This document shows, one piece after another, positions 36,261 to 45,400 of a stretch of 64,000 bases of DNA (its first letter is position 1; each line of letters begins with the position of its first letter). The notes under the pieces were generated by a model. The model was not told where the DNA came from, made no database searches, and saw only the letters and a list, made by a program, of their open reading frames with translations. Made by a program: the position numbers and the translations under genes. Source of the stretch: Streptomyces lucensis JCM 4490 (GTDB taxonomy: Bacteria > Actinomycetota > Actinomycetes > Streptomycetales > Streptomycetaceae); contig NZ_BMUE01000008.1 in the NCBI RefSeq assembly GCF_014650035.1, positions 1 through 64,000 on the forward strand, given 5' to 3'.

Positions 36261-37250
36261 ATGGGCAGCATCGAACTCATGCTGCGTATCCATTTCACTG
36301 AGGCCGACCTGCGGCAGGTCACCGTCGCCTCGGTCCCCAACGCTCTGCTGGAAGCCGCTCTCAGCGTGCGCTACTTACGCACGGGAGCGACCGGCACAGC
36401 CCGGCCGCGTCCCGGTCTCGCACAATGGCGGAAGACGATCGTCCGGAGCGTGGCACCTCGGGCCGGGGTTCTGCTGGACCTGGATCCTCGCCAGGGTGGC
36501 CTGCTCGACTTCTTCATCCACCCCTCAGCCCCCGAGCTGCGCGCCGGCGTCGAACTCGCTGCGACCACACCGGTCCAGGAGCTGGCGGCTGAGATCGCCT
36601 TCCTCGACAACCGCGTCCGCGACAGGGCCCCGTTGCAGGAGCTGTCCCAAGGCACGGACCACGGCCGGCGGATCCTGGCACATGACACGCTGCGCTACTT
36701 CGACTCCACCCTCGCCCCCCTGTGGCCACAGATGCAGTCCACCGCTATCGCCGACCGCTCCCTGCGCGCCGAAGCACTGCTGCGCGGCGGCGTCGATGCC
36801 CTGCTCGCCACACTCGTCCCCGGCTGGCACTGGAAGTCACCGACCTGGCACGTCCCCTCGTCGTGCGCCCTCACCGACGTACGCCTGGGCGGCCACGGCC
36901 TGACTCTCGTCCCGTCCTACTTCGCCCTGGACCCGATGTACCTGCGCCGCCCCGGCCAGCCCTGGACCCTGACCTACCCCCTACACACCGAAGAGCACCC
37001 CACCCACCCCGCCGACACCCTCGGCCCCCTGCTCGGACGCACCCGCGCCGCCGTCCTGTCCAGCCTTCGCCACCCCGCCACCACCACCGAGACAGCCGAC
37101 CGCATCGGCATCTCCCTGCCCTCGGCCAGCCAACACACCACCGTCCTGCGCAACGCCGGCCTCATCACCACCACCCGCACCGGCACCGCCGTCCTCCACA
37201 CCCTCACCCCCCTCGGAACAGCCCTCCTCCAAAGCGACACCACCAAGTAA
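36261..37250 (+). CDS. ArsR-type HTH regulator (DUF5937-like N-terminal domain)
   Basis: About 329 residues. A long N-terminal domain starts LRIHFTEADLRQVTVAS and ends near residue 240. A winged helix follows: LLGRTRAAVLSSLRHPATTT, GISLPSASQHTTVLRNAGLI, TRTGTAVLHTLTPLG. Actinobacterial proteins of this type are transcriptional repressors of unknown ligand. ATG 36261 has AGGG six bases upstream; TTG 36255 and ATG 36279 are also in frame. A paralogue with the same layout lies at 52841-53851. Confidence 0.85.
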   Translation: MGSIELMLRIHFTEADLRQVTVASVPNALLEAALSVRYLRTGATGTARPRPGLAQWRKTIVRSVAPRAGVLLDLDPRQGGLLDFFIHPSAPELRAGVELAATTPVQELAAEIAFLDNRVRDRAPLQELSQGTDHGRRILAHDTLRYFDSTLAPLWPQMQSTAIADRSLRAEALLRGGVDALLATLVPGWHWKSPTWHVPSSCALTDVRLGGHGLTLVPSYFALDPMYLRRPGQPWTLTYPLHTEEHPTHPADTLGPLLGRTRAAVLSSLRHPATTTETADRIGISLPSASQHTTVLRNAGLITTTRTGTAVLHTLTPLGTALLQSDTTK

Positions 37251-37321
37251 CGACCGGCTGACCTGAAGCGGATCCGCCTGGAAGATCGGTGCGCACAGAC
37301 CTGGACAGGGAGCTGGTCATC

Positions 37322-37925
37322 GTGCTTAGAAGTCCTAACAAAGGCGTTGAACGTGGCGATAGGTGATGGGGCAGGTGGCGAGGCCGAGGAAGGCTTCGTG
37401 CATGTCGTCGGGTCTTTCCCAGCGGGTCCGCAGGTTACGAAAGCCATGCAGCCAGGAGATCGTCCGCTCTACGCCCCCAGCGGAAGATGCCCAGGACGGA
37501 ACCGTGGGGCTGCCCGCGCTCGGCGATCGCGGGCCATGCCGCGCTTCCACAGCAGACGCCGGTACTCGTCGTGGTCGTAACCCAAGATCGGTGAGAAAGC
37601 GTGTCCGGCCGTATGCATAGCCGCCCGACGACGCCGGCCGCCTCGGGGACTTTGTTCAACAAGGGCAGGAGCTGGGTGACGGCTTCCGCCGGTCAGCGAC
37701 ACCGTGAGCGGGGCGGCCCTCCCGTCGACAACGACGTGGTGCTTGCTGCCCGGCCGTGCACAGTCGACCGAGGTGGGCCCGCATTTGGGCCCCGCCGGGC
37801 CACCCGCGCATGAGAGGAGTTGATCAGCGCCCGCGACCAGTCGAGCTGCTTCGCTGACCGCAGCTTCTTCGGCAGCACCAGATGCAGTGCTTCCTTCCCC
37901 CACCCACGCCGGCTTGTCAGCGGCG
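37322..37925 (-). pseudogene. IS5-family transposase remnant, multiple frameshifts
   Basis: Matches to IS5 transposase appear in several minus-strand frames: LRSAKQLDWSRALINSSHAR, GSKHHVVVDGRAAPLTVSLT, YDHDEYRRLLWKRG, and VERTISWLHGFRNLRTRWER to the end. The element end with TTAGAAGTCCTAACAAA is at about 37327-37343. No left end is evident. The copy is dead. Confidence 0.75.
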
Positions 37926-38111
37926 CCGTCGGCCGGGGCCCCTGACCACTTTGGGCTGGTGGAGGTGAGAGAGGCTGCGCCTGCTGTCCGAACCTGCGCA
38001 TCCGACCGAGGGAACAGTTGAAGACCTAAAGGTGACCCGGATACGGGTCCGGGAGCGGGTATCGGTCCGGGCGCGTAGGGTCTGGGGCGGTGCCGGGCGG
38101 CAGGCGGGGCC

Positions 38112-38131
38112 GGGCGCGCCGCGGCGCGCCC
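38112..38131. repeat. Perfect 20-bp GC palindrome
   Basis: GGGCGCGCC followed by GC and GGCGCGCCC forms a fully symmetric palindrome between the IS remnant and the acyl-CoA dehydrogenase gene. It may be a terminator or a protein-binding site. The 270 bases around it contain no gene I can support. Confidence 0.5.
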
Positions 38132-38272
38132 GACTCCTCTGAGGTCACAGTCACCCAGCCGGCCACTCATCAAGAGGCATCGCCTGGCAGGCCACGATTC
38201 ACGCTAAGGACAGCGGAACGTCAGTCAGTCGAAGAGTCGGGCCCCAGGCGATGCCATGGCTGATCCTCAGTG

Positions 38273-39493
38273 TCAGTCGTCGTCCTCCTGCGCGTACAAC
38301 GCCTCCGTGATGGCGATCGCGAGCACCTCCGGCGTGCCCTCGTAGATGCGGGCGCCGAACGACTCCCGGACGAACTTCTCGATGCCATGCTCCCGCAGAT
38401 AGCCACGCGCCCCCATGATCGACATGGCCTCCTGGGCCACCTCGATGGCAATCCGGTCGGCGAACAGCTTGGCTGCCGCCGGCTCGTAACTGGGTGCCGG
38501 GATCTCGTTGTCGGCGAGGTGCGCGGCGCGCAGGTACATCAGCCGGGACGCGTCAATCTTCGTCGTCATTTCGGCGAGCTTGCGAGCGGTGAACTGGTGG
38601 CGGTGCAGCGGCGCTCCGCCCTGGATGCGCTCGGCAGCGAAGCCCTTCGCGAGGTCGAAGGCGCCGCGGGCGATGCCCGTAGAGATCGCGGCGACGGTGG
38701 CCCGGGCCATGTTCATCTGCTGGAGGTTAACGATCAGGCCGTTGCCCTCGCCGCCGACCACCTGGTCCGCTGAGACGACGAGATCGGTGAAGGCCAACTC
38801 CGAGCCCAGGCAGGCCCGGTAGCCCATCTTGTCGGCGACGGCGCCGCGGGTGACGCCTTCGGCGTCCAGTGACACCATGAAGCAGGTCAGGCCGGTGGCG
38901 CCAGGGAAGCCCTCGACGTTGCCGTAGACGCTGGCGAAGTGGGCGACCTTTCCGTTGGTGATGAATCGCTTGCGGCCGTTGAGTACGTAGTTGTCGCCGA
39001 CCCGACGGGCGCTGAGCACGTCCGCCGCGTACGGGGCGTTTTCTGGTATCAGCAAATCGCAGCCGGCCAGGTCCTCGGTCACCGCGTTGCAGGCGAGCAC
39101 CGGGTCGGCCGCGTTGAACAGTGGCAGGTACTGCTGCTGGAGCTTCGGGTCGCCGGAGAGCAGCACCGGTGCCTGTCCAAGCAGCGTTGCGCCGAAGATC
39201 AGCGCGGTGCCGGCGCAGACGGCGGCCAGCTCCTCCAGGGCGACGGCGACGCCGAGCACCCCGTAACCGAGGCCCCCGTACTGCTTCGGCACGACGAGCC
39301 GGAGCAGGCCCAAATCATGTCCCTGACGCACTAACTCCCAATCGAAGTCATCGGCCTCGGCGTGGTCGTTGCGCGCCACCCGCGGGCGGACGTAGTCCTG
39401 GGCGAAGGCACGCACCTCTAGGCGCAGCTTCTCCAGTTCCGGGGTGAGCGTGCCGGGGGCGACGGGGTCGAGGACGGCGGGCGTGGTGGTCAT
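38273..39493 (-). CDS. Acyl-CoA dehydrogenase
   Basis: About 406 residues of flavin-dependent acyl-CoA dehydrogenase. It shows the N-terminal helical region (FDWELVRQGHDLGLLRLVVP), FAD-binding VTEDLAGCDLLIP and NGRKRFITNGKVAHF, and a C-terminal SIMGARGYLREHGIEKFVRE with RIYEGTPEV, whose Glu is the usual catalytic base. It would introduce an alpha,beta double bond into an acyl thioester. The start at ATG 39493 has GAAGGAAA upstream. It is the last gene of the seven-gene operon, 54 bases after the SCP2 gene. Confidence 0.93.
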   Translation of the reverse strand: MTTTPAVLDPVAPGTLTPELEKLRLEVRAFAQDYVRPRVARNDHAEADDFDWELVRQGHDLGLLRLVVPKQYGGLGYGVLGVAVALEELAAVCAGTALIFGATLLGQAPVLLSGDPKLQQQYLPLFNAADPVLACNAVTEDLAGCDLLIPENAPYAADVLSARRVGDNYVLNGRKRFITNGKVAHFASVYGNVEGFPGATGLTCFMVSLDAEGVTRGAVADKMGYRACLGSELAFTDLVVSADQVVGGEGNGLIVNLQQMNMARATVAAISTGIARGAFDLAKGFAAERIQGGAPLHRHQFTARKLAEMTTKIDASRLMYLRAAHLADNEIPAPSYEPAAAKLFADRIAIEVAQEAMSIMGARGYLREHGIEKFVRESFGARIYEGTPEVLAIAITEALYAQEDDD

Positions 39494-39547
39494 GGCGTTT
39501 CCTTCTCGTACGGCAGGAATGGTCAAGGCGACGTGTGCGGGTGGGCC

Positions 39548-39940
39548 TCAGGCAGCCGCGACCCCGGCCTGTTCGGCGATCTTCGGGTAGCGGTCGAAGG
39601 CGGGCTGGAGCAGTGGCACGAACTCCAGAACCTTGGCCACGCTGCCGCGCACGCGGACCCGGCCGGTGGCCAGCGCGACGGGCATTAGCAGCTTCCCCGA
39701 CCACAGAGCGTGCGCCGTGTCGCAGGACATCTTGATGTTGATGATGGCGCTGCCGGTGTCCGCGTCGACCTTGATGCCCTCCGGGTCGATGTACAGCTCC
39801 AGATCGGGCTTGGTCTGGATGAGGCGCAGGGTCAGGTCCGCCGCGCGCATGCGCGAGGTGAACTCCTCGTCCTCGAGGAGGATAGTGAACAGCCGCTTGA
39901 ACACGTCGACGGCCTGTTCCTTGGATGTGAAGTACGTCAT
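39548..39940 (-). CDS. SCP2 sterol-carrier-like lipid-binding protein
   Basis: A 130-residue single SCP2 domain: AVDVFKRLFTILLEDEEF, LRLIQTKPDLELYIDPEGI, IINIKMSCDTAHALWSGKLL and RVRVRGSVAKVLEFVPLLQP. These domains bind lipids or acyl-CoA in the cytoplasm. ATG 39940 overlaps the stop of the hydrolase gene (ATGA), with GGAGGGG just before it. In this operon it probably carries the lipid intermediate used by the dehydrogenase and hydrolase-like protein. Confidence 0.85.
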   Translation of the reverse strand: MTYFTSKEQAVDVFKRLFTILLEDEEFTSRMRAADLTLRLIQTKPDLELYIDPEGIKVDADTGSAIINIKMSCDTAHALWSGKLLMPVALATGRVRVRGSVAKVLEFVPLLQPAFDRYPKIAEQAGVAAA

Positions 39941-40899
39941 GTCGTCCCCTCCATGGCGAGCGGTGCCGGGTGCCTGTGAAACCAGTCGATGACATGGGCC
40001 GCGTACGTCTCGTGGAAGGCGCGATTGGACTCCCACTGCGGCATTCCGGGCAGTTCAACAAGCTGTTTGGGGCCGCCGAGGCGCGCGTGGTTGCGGCGCA
40101 GCATTTCGATCGGCCAGATTCTGTTGGCTTCGGAACCGATGATCTGGACCGGCGTGCGGCACTCCTCGAATGGGACGGGGGCGCGCTGCCGTTTGATCAG
40201 CGAGTGGTTGAAGCGCATCTGTACGCCGTGCAAGCCGAGAGGGTCGGCCTGCAGACGCTCGATGAACTTGTCGTCGTCTGGCCCCGAGAACACCCACTCG
40301 TAGGGGATGCCCTTGGTGGCCGGCATCGTCATGCTCGGCGCGAACGCGCGGCCCAGGCGCAGGCCTAGCGCCTTCATCCGAATCTTCCACGGTTTGCCGA
40401 GCCAGTGCACCCCGCCGAGGTCCCCGTACTCGAACAGGGTGTGCACGCTGATCGTTGCGATTTGCGGGCGGTTAGCGGCAACGTAGTAGCAGGTCACCCC
40501 GTCTTCGGCGACGCCCATCGCGTGCAGCGGTGCACCGAACTCGGCGGCGGCGAAGGACAGCATGGTGTCCCAGGCGGCGAAGATGTCCTGAGTGGTGCAG
40601 CCTGCCCGGGGGCCGCCGCTCTGGCCCATGCCGGGGATGTCGAACTGTACGACGTTGAACCCAGCGCGGTAGAACGGCAGTTGGAGGCGGATAAGGGCGA
40701 GGCCATAGACCAGCATGCCATGCGCCATCACCACGGTCGGCGCGGTGTCCGGTTGCCGGTACATGCGGACGTGCAGTGGGTGGTGCCCGGAGACGACCAT
40801 GGTGGTGGTGCTCGCCGCCCTGACTTCCTGGACCTCGTCGGGCGTGTAGTACGCATGCCAGTGGTCGGAGGCGAGGCCTGCGTCGGGGAGGCGCGTCAT
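39937..40899 (-). CDS. Alpha/beta-hydrolase-fold protein lacking the catalytic Ser
   Basis: About 320 residues. It has the fold landmarks VVMAHGMLVYGLAL (oxyanion region) and FDIPGMGQSGGP, but the nucleophile elbow reads MGVAEDG instead of GxSxG, so Ser is Ala and the next Gly is Asp. The usual C-terminal His position reads PGMPQWES without His. It may be a non-catalytic binder, or it may use a different mechanism. ATG 40899 overlaps the E1-like gene stop (ATGA), and its own stop overlaps the SCP2 start, so translation is coupled on both sides. Confidence 0.8.
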   Translation of the reverse strand: MTRLPDAGLASDHWHAYYTPDEVQEVRAASTTTMVVSGHHPLHVRMYRQPDTAPTVVMAHGMLVYGLALIRLQLPFYRAGFNVVQFDIPGMGQSGGPRAGCTTQDIFAAWDTMLSFAAAEFGAPLHAMGVAEDGVTCYYVAANRPQIATISVHTLFEYGDLGGVHWLGKPWKIRMKALGLRLGRAFAPSMTMPATKGIPYEWVFSGPDDDKFIERLQADPLGLHGVQMRFNHSLIKRQRAPVPFEECRTPVQIIGSEANRIWPIEMLRRNHARLGGPKQLVELPGMPQWESNRAFHETYAAHVIDWFHRHPAPLAMEGTT

Positions 40900-41864
40900 A
40901 CGGTGGTCCACCCGTCCGCCGGGCGGTCGTGCTGGTGCCGCTTGGCCAGCTGGATGTCTCGGTGCAGCCCCAGCAGGCTCACCGCGCGCGCCACGCTGTA
41001 CCGTAGCCGGCTGCGCGTCGGCCGCAGCAGTTGGTGCACGTCGAGGACGGTGTTGCGGCGCACCGGGCGGCCAGCGAGCAACTCGACCGTGGCGCGAGCC
41101 GCGAGAACACCGAACAGATCGGCGGTGTAGACGAGTTGGGGGAATCCGTCGTCCTGGCGTCGGACCATCCGCAGCAGCTCCTGGACGATCTCCAGCGGGA
41201 TTGCGGAGCGCGGCACGACGTTCGCGAGGAACCCCAATGGCCCCGTGCTGTGCGCCTGCGACGGGTCGATCCTGCCGCGTAGCGGCTTCACGCGCGGGTC
41301 GCGGTAATTGTAGACGAGCAGCGCCTGAGTGCCAGCGACGTCGTAGCCGCTGATGACAGGCGTGCGGTGGCGGGCGGCGTGCGTGTGTAGCGCGATCTTC
41401 TCGCGGATCGGGTCCGGGGTCGTCACGTCGACCGCGTCGATGATCAGGTCCGCGCCCGCGGTCAGTGTGTCGATGTTAGCGCCGGTGATGCCGCTCTGCT
41501 CGACTCGCACCCGGCAGAACGGGTTGATGTCACGCGCCCGCTCCGCCTGCACCGTGGCCTTGCTCCGGCCGACGTCGCTGAACCAGGCGCGTTGCCGATT
41601 TAGGTTCGCCAGGTCGTACGAGCCCGGTTCGGCGAGCACCAGGTGTTGGACGCCGAGGCGGACCAGCGGCTCGATCGCCGCGCCGCCCACCGAGCCGCAG
41701 CCCGCGACGAGAATGCGGGCGTTACGCAACAGCTCTTGTTCCTGTGGCGATATCAACCCCCGGTTGCGAGAGATGAGTTCGGCGTAGTAGGCGTCGTGGG
41801 TCAGATCGCGGTCGGGCCCTTCCTCGCCCTCGGACCGGCTGATCGACACGGAGGGTTGAATCAT
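40896..41864 (-). CDS. E1/ThiF/MoeB-like adenylyltransferase
   Basis: About 322 residues. The N-terminal Rossmann nucleotide site is ILVAGCGSVGGAAIEPLVRL, followed by DLANLNRQRAW (Arg of the E1 family), VQAERARDINPF and LIIDAVDVTTPD. The core matches ThiF/MoeB/E1 enzymes that adenylate a protein or peptide C-terminus. I see no zinc CxxC pairs and no obvious E1 catalytic Cys, so it may use a different acceptor. The start overlaps the SnoaL-like gene stop (ATGA). An E1-like enzyme among lipid-acting genes is unusual; no small ubiquitin-like partner is evident nearby. Confidence 0.87.
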   Translation of the reverse strand: MIQPSVSISRSEGEEGPDRDLTHDAYYAELISRNRGLISPQEQELLRNARILVAGCGSVGGAAIEPLVRLGVQHLVLAEPGSYDLANLNRQRAWFSDVGRSKATVQAERARDINPFCRVRVEQSGITGANIDTLTAGADLIIDAVDVTTPDPIREKIALHTHAARHRTPVISGYDVAGTQALLVYNYRDPRVKPLRGRIDPSQAHSTGPLGFLANVVPRSAIPLEIVQELLRMVRRQDDGFPQLVYTADLFGVLAARATVELLAGRPVRRNTVLDVHQLLRPTRSRLRYSVARAVSLLGLHRDIQLAKRHQHDRPADGWTTV

Positions 41865-42427
41865 GGCGTGCCTCCCTTGCGCTTGGGGAAGACGGATGCG
41901 GCGCGGACCGCCACCTTCCTTGTGATGACGGCGAGGGTGAGGATGGCGCGACCCGCCCGGCCGGTCGTCGCCTGAAGCGACGGCAGCAGGCCGAGCTGGC
42001 GCATCACCCCGGACGCGTCGTAGTAGAAGTCGTCGGTCAGGAAGCGGCCCTCGCGCATCCGGACCATGCTCATGCCGTGAATCTCCACCCTGCGCCCGGT
42101 AGCGGGCACCCCGAGATAGGTGCCCAGGTGGGTGCCGGCCATGGTCCACTTCTCCGCGACCCGGTCGCCGCGCGCGATGCGCTCACCGACCTCGAAGGTC
42201 AGATCAGGGAAGGCGGCAAACAAGTTATTAAGGAATGCACCCACTTCGCGTCGGTTGTGGTAGGTGGCTTCCATTGCGACGTTGTGCCAGGTGATGTCCG
42301 GCTGGTAGAAGCCGAGCACGCCCTTGATGTTGTGCGCGTTCCAGTGGGGCAGTACGTCGCTGACGGCGGTGAGATTGGCGAGTTCCTCTGCAGTTAACTC
42401 TTGGTCCTGTGTGGGGCTTTTGGTCAT
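41861..42427 (-). CDS. SnoaL-like NTF2-fold protein with basic C-terminal extension
   Basis: A 188-residue protein with the NTF2/SnoaL pattern: HWNAHNIKGVLGFYQPDITW, FLNNLFAAFPDLTFEVGERI, VAEKWTMAGTHLGTYLGVPA, GMSMVRMREGRFLTDDFYYD. These folds act as polyketide cyclases, isomerases or hydratases, or simply bind small molecules. A C-terminal extension of about 40 residues (ILTLAVITRKVAVRAASVFP) is hydrophobic and basic, perhaps for membrane contact. The start overlaps the MMPL gene stop (ATGA). Confidence 0.85.
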   Translation of the reverse strand: MTKSPTQDQELTAEELANLTAVSDVLPHWNAHNIKGVLGFYQPDITWHNVAMEATYHNRREVGAFLNNLFAAFPDLTFEVGERIARGDRVAEKWTMAGTHLGTYLGVPATGRRVEIHGMSMVRMREGRFLTDDFYYDASGVMRQLGLLPSLQATTGRAGRAILTLAVITRKVAVRAASVFPKRKGGTP

Positions 42428-45400
42428 TCCTTGGCCTCCGCACTCTCGCTCGGGGTGTCCTTGGCGGGCTCCGGCACGGTCATGGACCGTGCAGGCCCCT
42501 TGTGTTTGGTCTCCGGGAGGATCGGCCGCAGCCAGGCGGGCAGCCACCAGTTGGCGCCCTTGGCAAGCTGCATCGTGGCCGGAACGATGACTAGTCGGAC
42601 CACGGTCGCGTCGAGCAGCACACCCACCGCGAGCCCGATGCCGATCTCCTTGAGGGTCTCCACGGAGGAGGCGGCTAGCGAGCCGAAGGTGGCGATGAGG
42701 ATCAGCGCAGCCGCCGTGATCAGGCCGGCAGTCTGCTGCAGCCCGAGCGCCACCGAGCGTTCGGTACTGCCGGTCCGCTCCAGGTTCTCGCCCACCCTCG
42801 ACAGCAAGAACACTTCGTAGTCGGTGGAGAGCGCGAACAGCACCGCGAAGACGATCATCGGCGTGACCACGTTCAGCATGCCCTGCGACTCGAAGCGGAG
42901 CAGCCCCTCACCGTGCCCGTCCTGGAAGAGCCAGACCAGGACGCCGTACGTCGCAACGAGCGGCAGCGCACTGCTGATCGCGGCCTTGACCGGCAGCAGC
43001 ACGGAGCGGAAGAACAGCAGGAGCAGCAGGAGATTCACCATGGCGATAACCAGGGCCACCACCGGGAAGCGCCCGTACAGGCTGCCCTTGAAGTCGATGA
43101 ACGAGGCCGCGTCGCCGCCCACCTTCACCTCGTACGCGTCGAGCCCGTCGATCTGCGGCAACAGCCGGTCGCGCAGGTCGGTGACGTAGTTCAGGTGCTC
43201 CTGGCCGTACATCCCGGCCTTGGGCACCACGGTGATCGTCGCGGTGTCAGCACGGCCGTCGAGGTTGACGAACTGCCCGGCGATCTTCTCCGGCGCGGCC
43301 GGCACGGTGCCGAGGCCGCCGGACTTCCAGATGCGGGCCGAGAAGACGGTGGCGGGCGAGTCGGTGAGGTTCTGCGCCCGGTGGATGCGTTCCATCTGGA
43401 CGAGGGCGTGGTCACCGGACTTGACGGTCAGCGGCATGTTGTAGTGGGACTCGCGCGGCTTGCCGTCGGCGGTCGTCGCGGTCATTTCGTCGGGCGGCGC
43501 GGAGTAGATGGTGAGGGTGCCCTTTACGCCGGCCATGATCTCCGGGCCCGGGTGGGTGTGCCGGGGAATGACGGCGTGCGGGGCGACGGTGACCCGGTCC
43601 AGCTCGATGATCGCGTCGCCCTTCGGCAACCCGGTGACGACGCCGCCCGACAGGACGAGGCGCTTGGCGCCGGCGAACAGGTCAGTGGAAGGCTTGCCGT
43701 CCGTCCAGCTGCTCTGCTGGTCGGTGGCGCTGCTACGGATCGTGTACACCGTGACGCCGACAAACTTCGTCGCCCTGCCGGTGGAGAAGCTGGCGGCGAC
43801 GTCCGGAGGCACGACGAGCTGGGTGCCAGGACGCACGTCGACGCTCTTGCCCGCAGGCAGCGCGGTCCGGTGGGTCGGGTCGGCCGAGGGCACGGTGTAC
43901 GCGCCGTCGTCAGCGGTCACCTTCAGGCCGCCGGACTCGACCTGCAGCGCGTTCAGGGCCGTGGTGGACCGCTTCGACTGCTCGAAGCCCGCTGGGAAGG
44001 AGAACTCGCCGACCCCCATGTACGCGGGGATGCGCGCGGTGTCGAAGACCTTGCCGTTGACCGGGGCGTACATGACCGGCTTCACGTCCACGCCGGGTGT
44101 CGCGCCCACCTCGCCGGCCTCCAGGTTGGGGAGCTTGTTGAAGTAGTCGGCGCTCACCGTCGCGAACTGGTCGTCCCTCAGCTTTTGCAGCATCGCCGAG
44201 AGCGAGCCGATCTGCTCGGTCCGCGGGTCCATGGCCAAGGTGTTGGTGGTCCTGCGCAGCGTCCGAAGGAACTCCGATGTGAACACGCCGTCCTTGTCCT
44301 TGGTGCGGACGGTGATCCTGATCGGGTTGAGGGCATTTTCGCTGAACGCGGCCTCGACGGTCCTGGTGCCCTCGGCGGACTCGGTCTCGGCGGGCAACGC
44401 GGCTGTGTTGGCGCCGATCAGTTTCACGTGGCCGAGTGGCAGCGACAGCACTCCGAGGAAGATCACGGACACGGCCAGCCAGGCGACCGGACGGCGGGTG
44501 ACCGACATGCTCAGCCGGTACCAGACCCCGGTGCCCGGCTCCTGCGGCTTCGGCTTCGGCTTCGGCATCACGCGAAGGCGCTCGACGCGGTCGCCGAGGA
44601 TGCGCAGCAGCGCCGGCACCAACGTCAGCGCGCCGATCAGGCCGAGGCCCGCGACGAGCACGACGCCGAAGGTGATCGATCGCACGATCATCATGTCGTG
44701 GAAGATGGCGGTGACCAGGCCCATGGAGAGCAGCAGCGTCAGACCGCTGAACATCACCGAACGCCCCGAGGTGGCCATCATCGTGTACACGGCCTGCTCG
44801 GAACTGGCGCCCGCCGCCCGCTCCTCGCGCATCCGGCGCACCATCACCAGACAGAAGTCGATGGCGATGCCGAGCCCGACGAGCGAGCCGATGTTCACGG
44901 CGAACACGGAGATCGACGTCTGGGTGGCCAGCAGCCTGAGCGCACCAGTCGCGATCGTCACGGAGAGCCCGCCGAGGGCGAGAGGCACCAGTGCCGCCAC
45001 GACCGTACGGAAGAAGATCAGCAGGAAGATCGCGACGACCGGGAACGTGATCATCTCGGTTTTCGCCAGGTCGTCCTGGCTCAGTTTGTACGTGTCGTAC
45101 TGGACAGCCGGGAACCCGGTGACCTTGACGTCGATGCCCGCTCCCTCGGTCTGCTTGCGCAGGTCCGGGACCTTGTTCTGGGCCTCGCTCTGCCCGCCGG
45201 ACAGCGATACCACCGTGATGGCGGTGTGCTCGTCCTTGCTCAGCAGCATCTGGTCGCCGTCGGTGTAGTAGCTGCGCACCTTCGCCACACCGGGCACCTT
45301 GCGCAGCTTGTCGTCGACAGCCGACGCCTTCTTCGCGAACGACGCGGAGGTAGCCTTTCCGTCGGCGGAGTAGACGATGACGGCGTTTGTCGTCGCCGAG

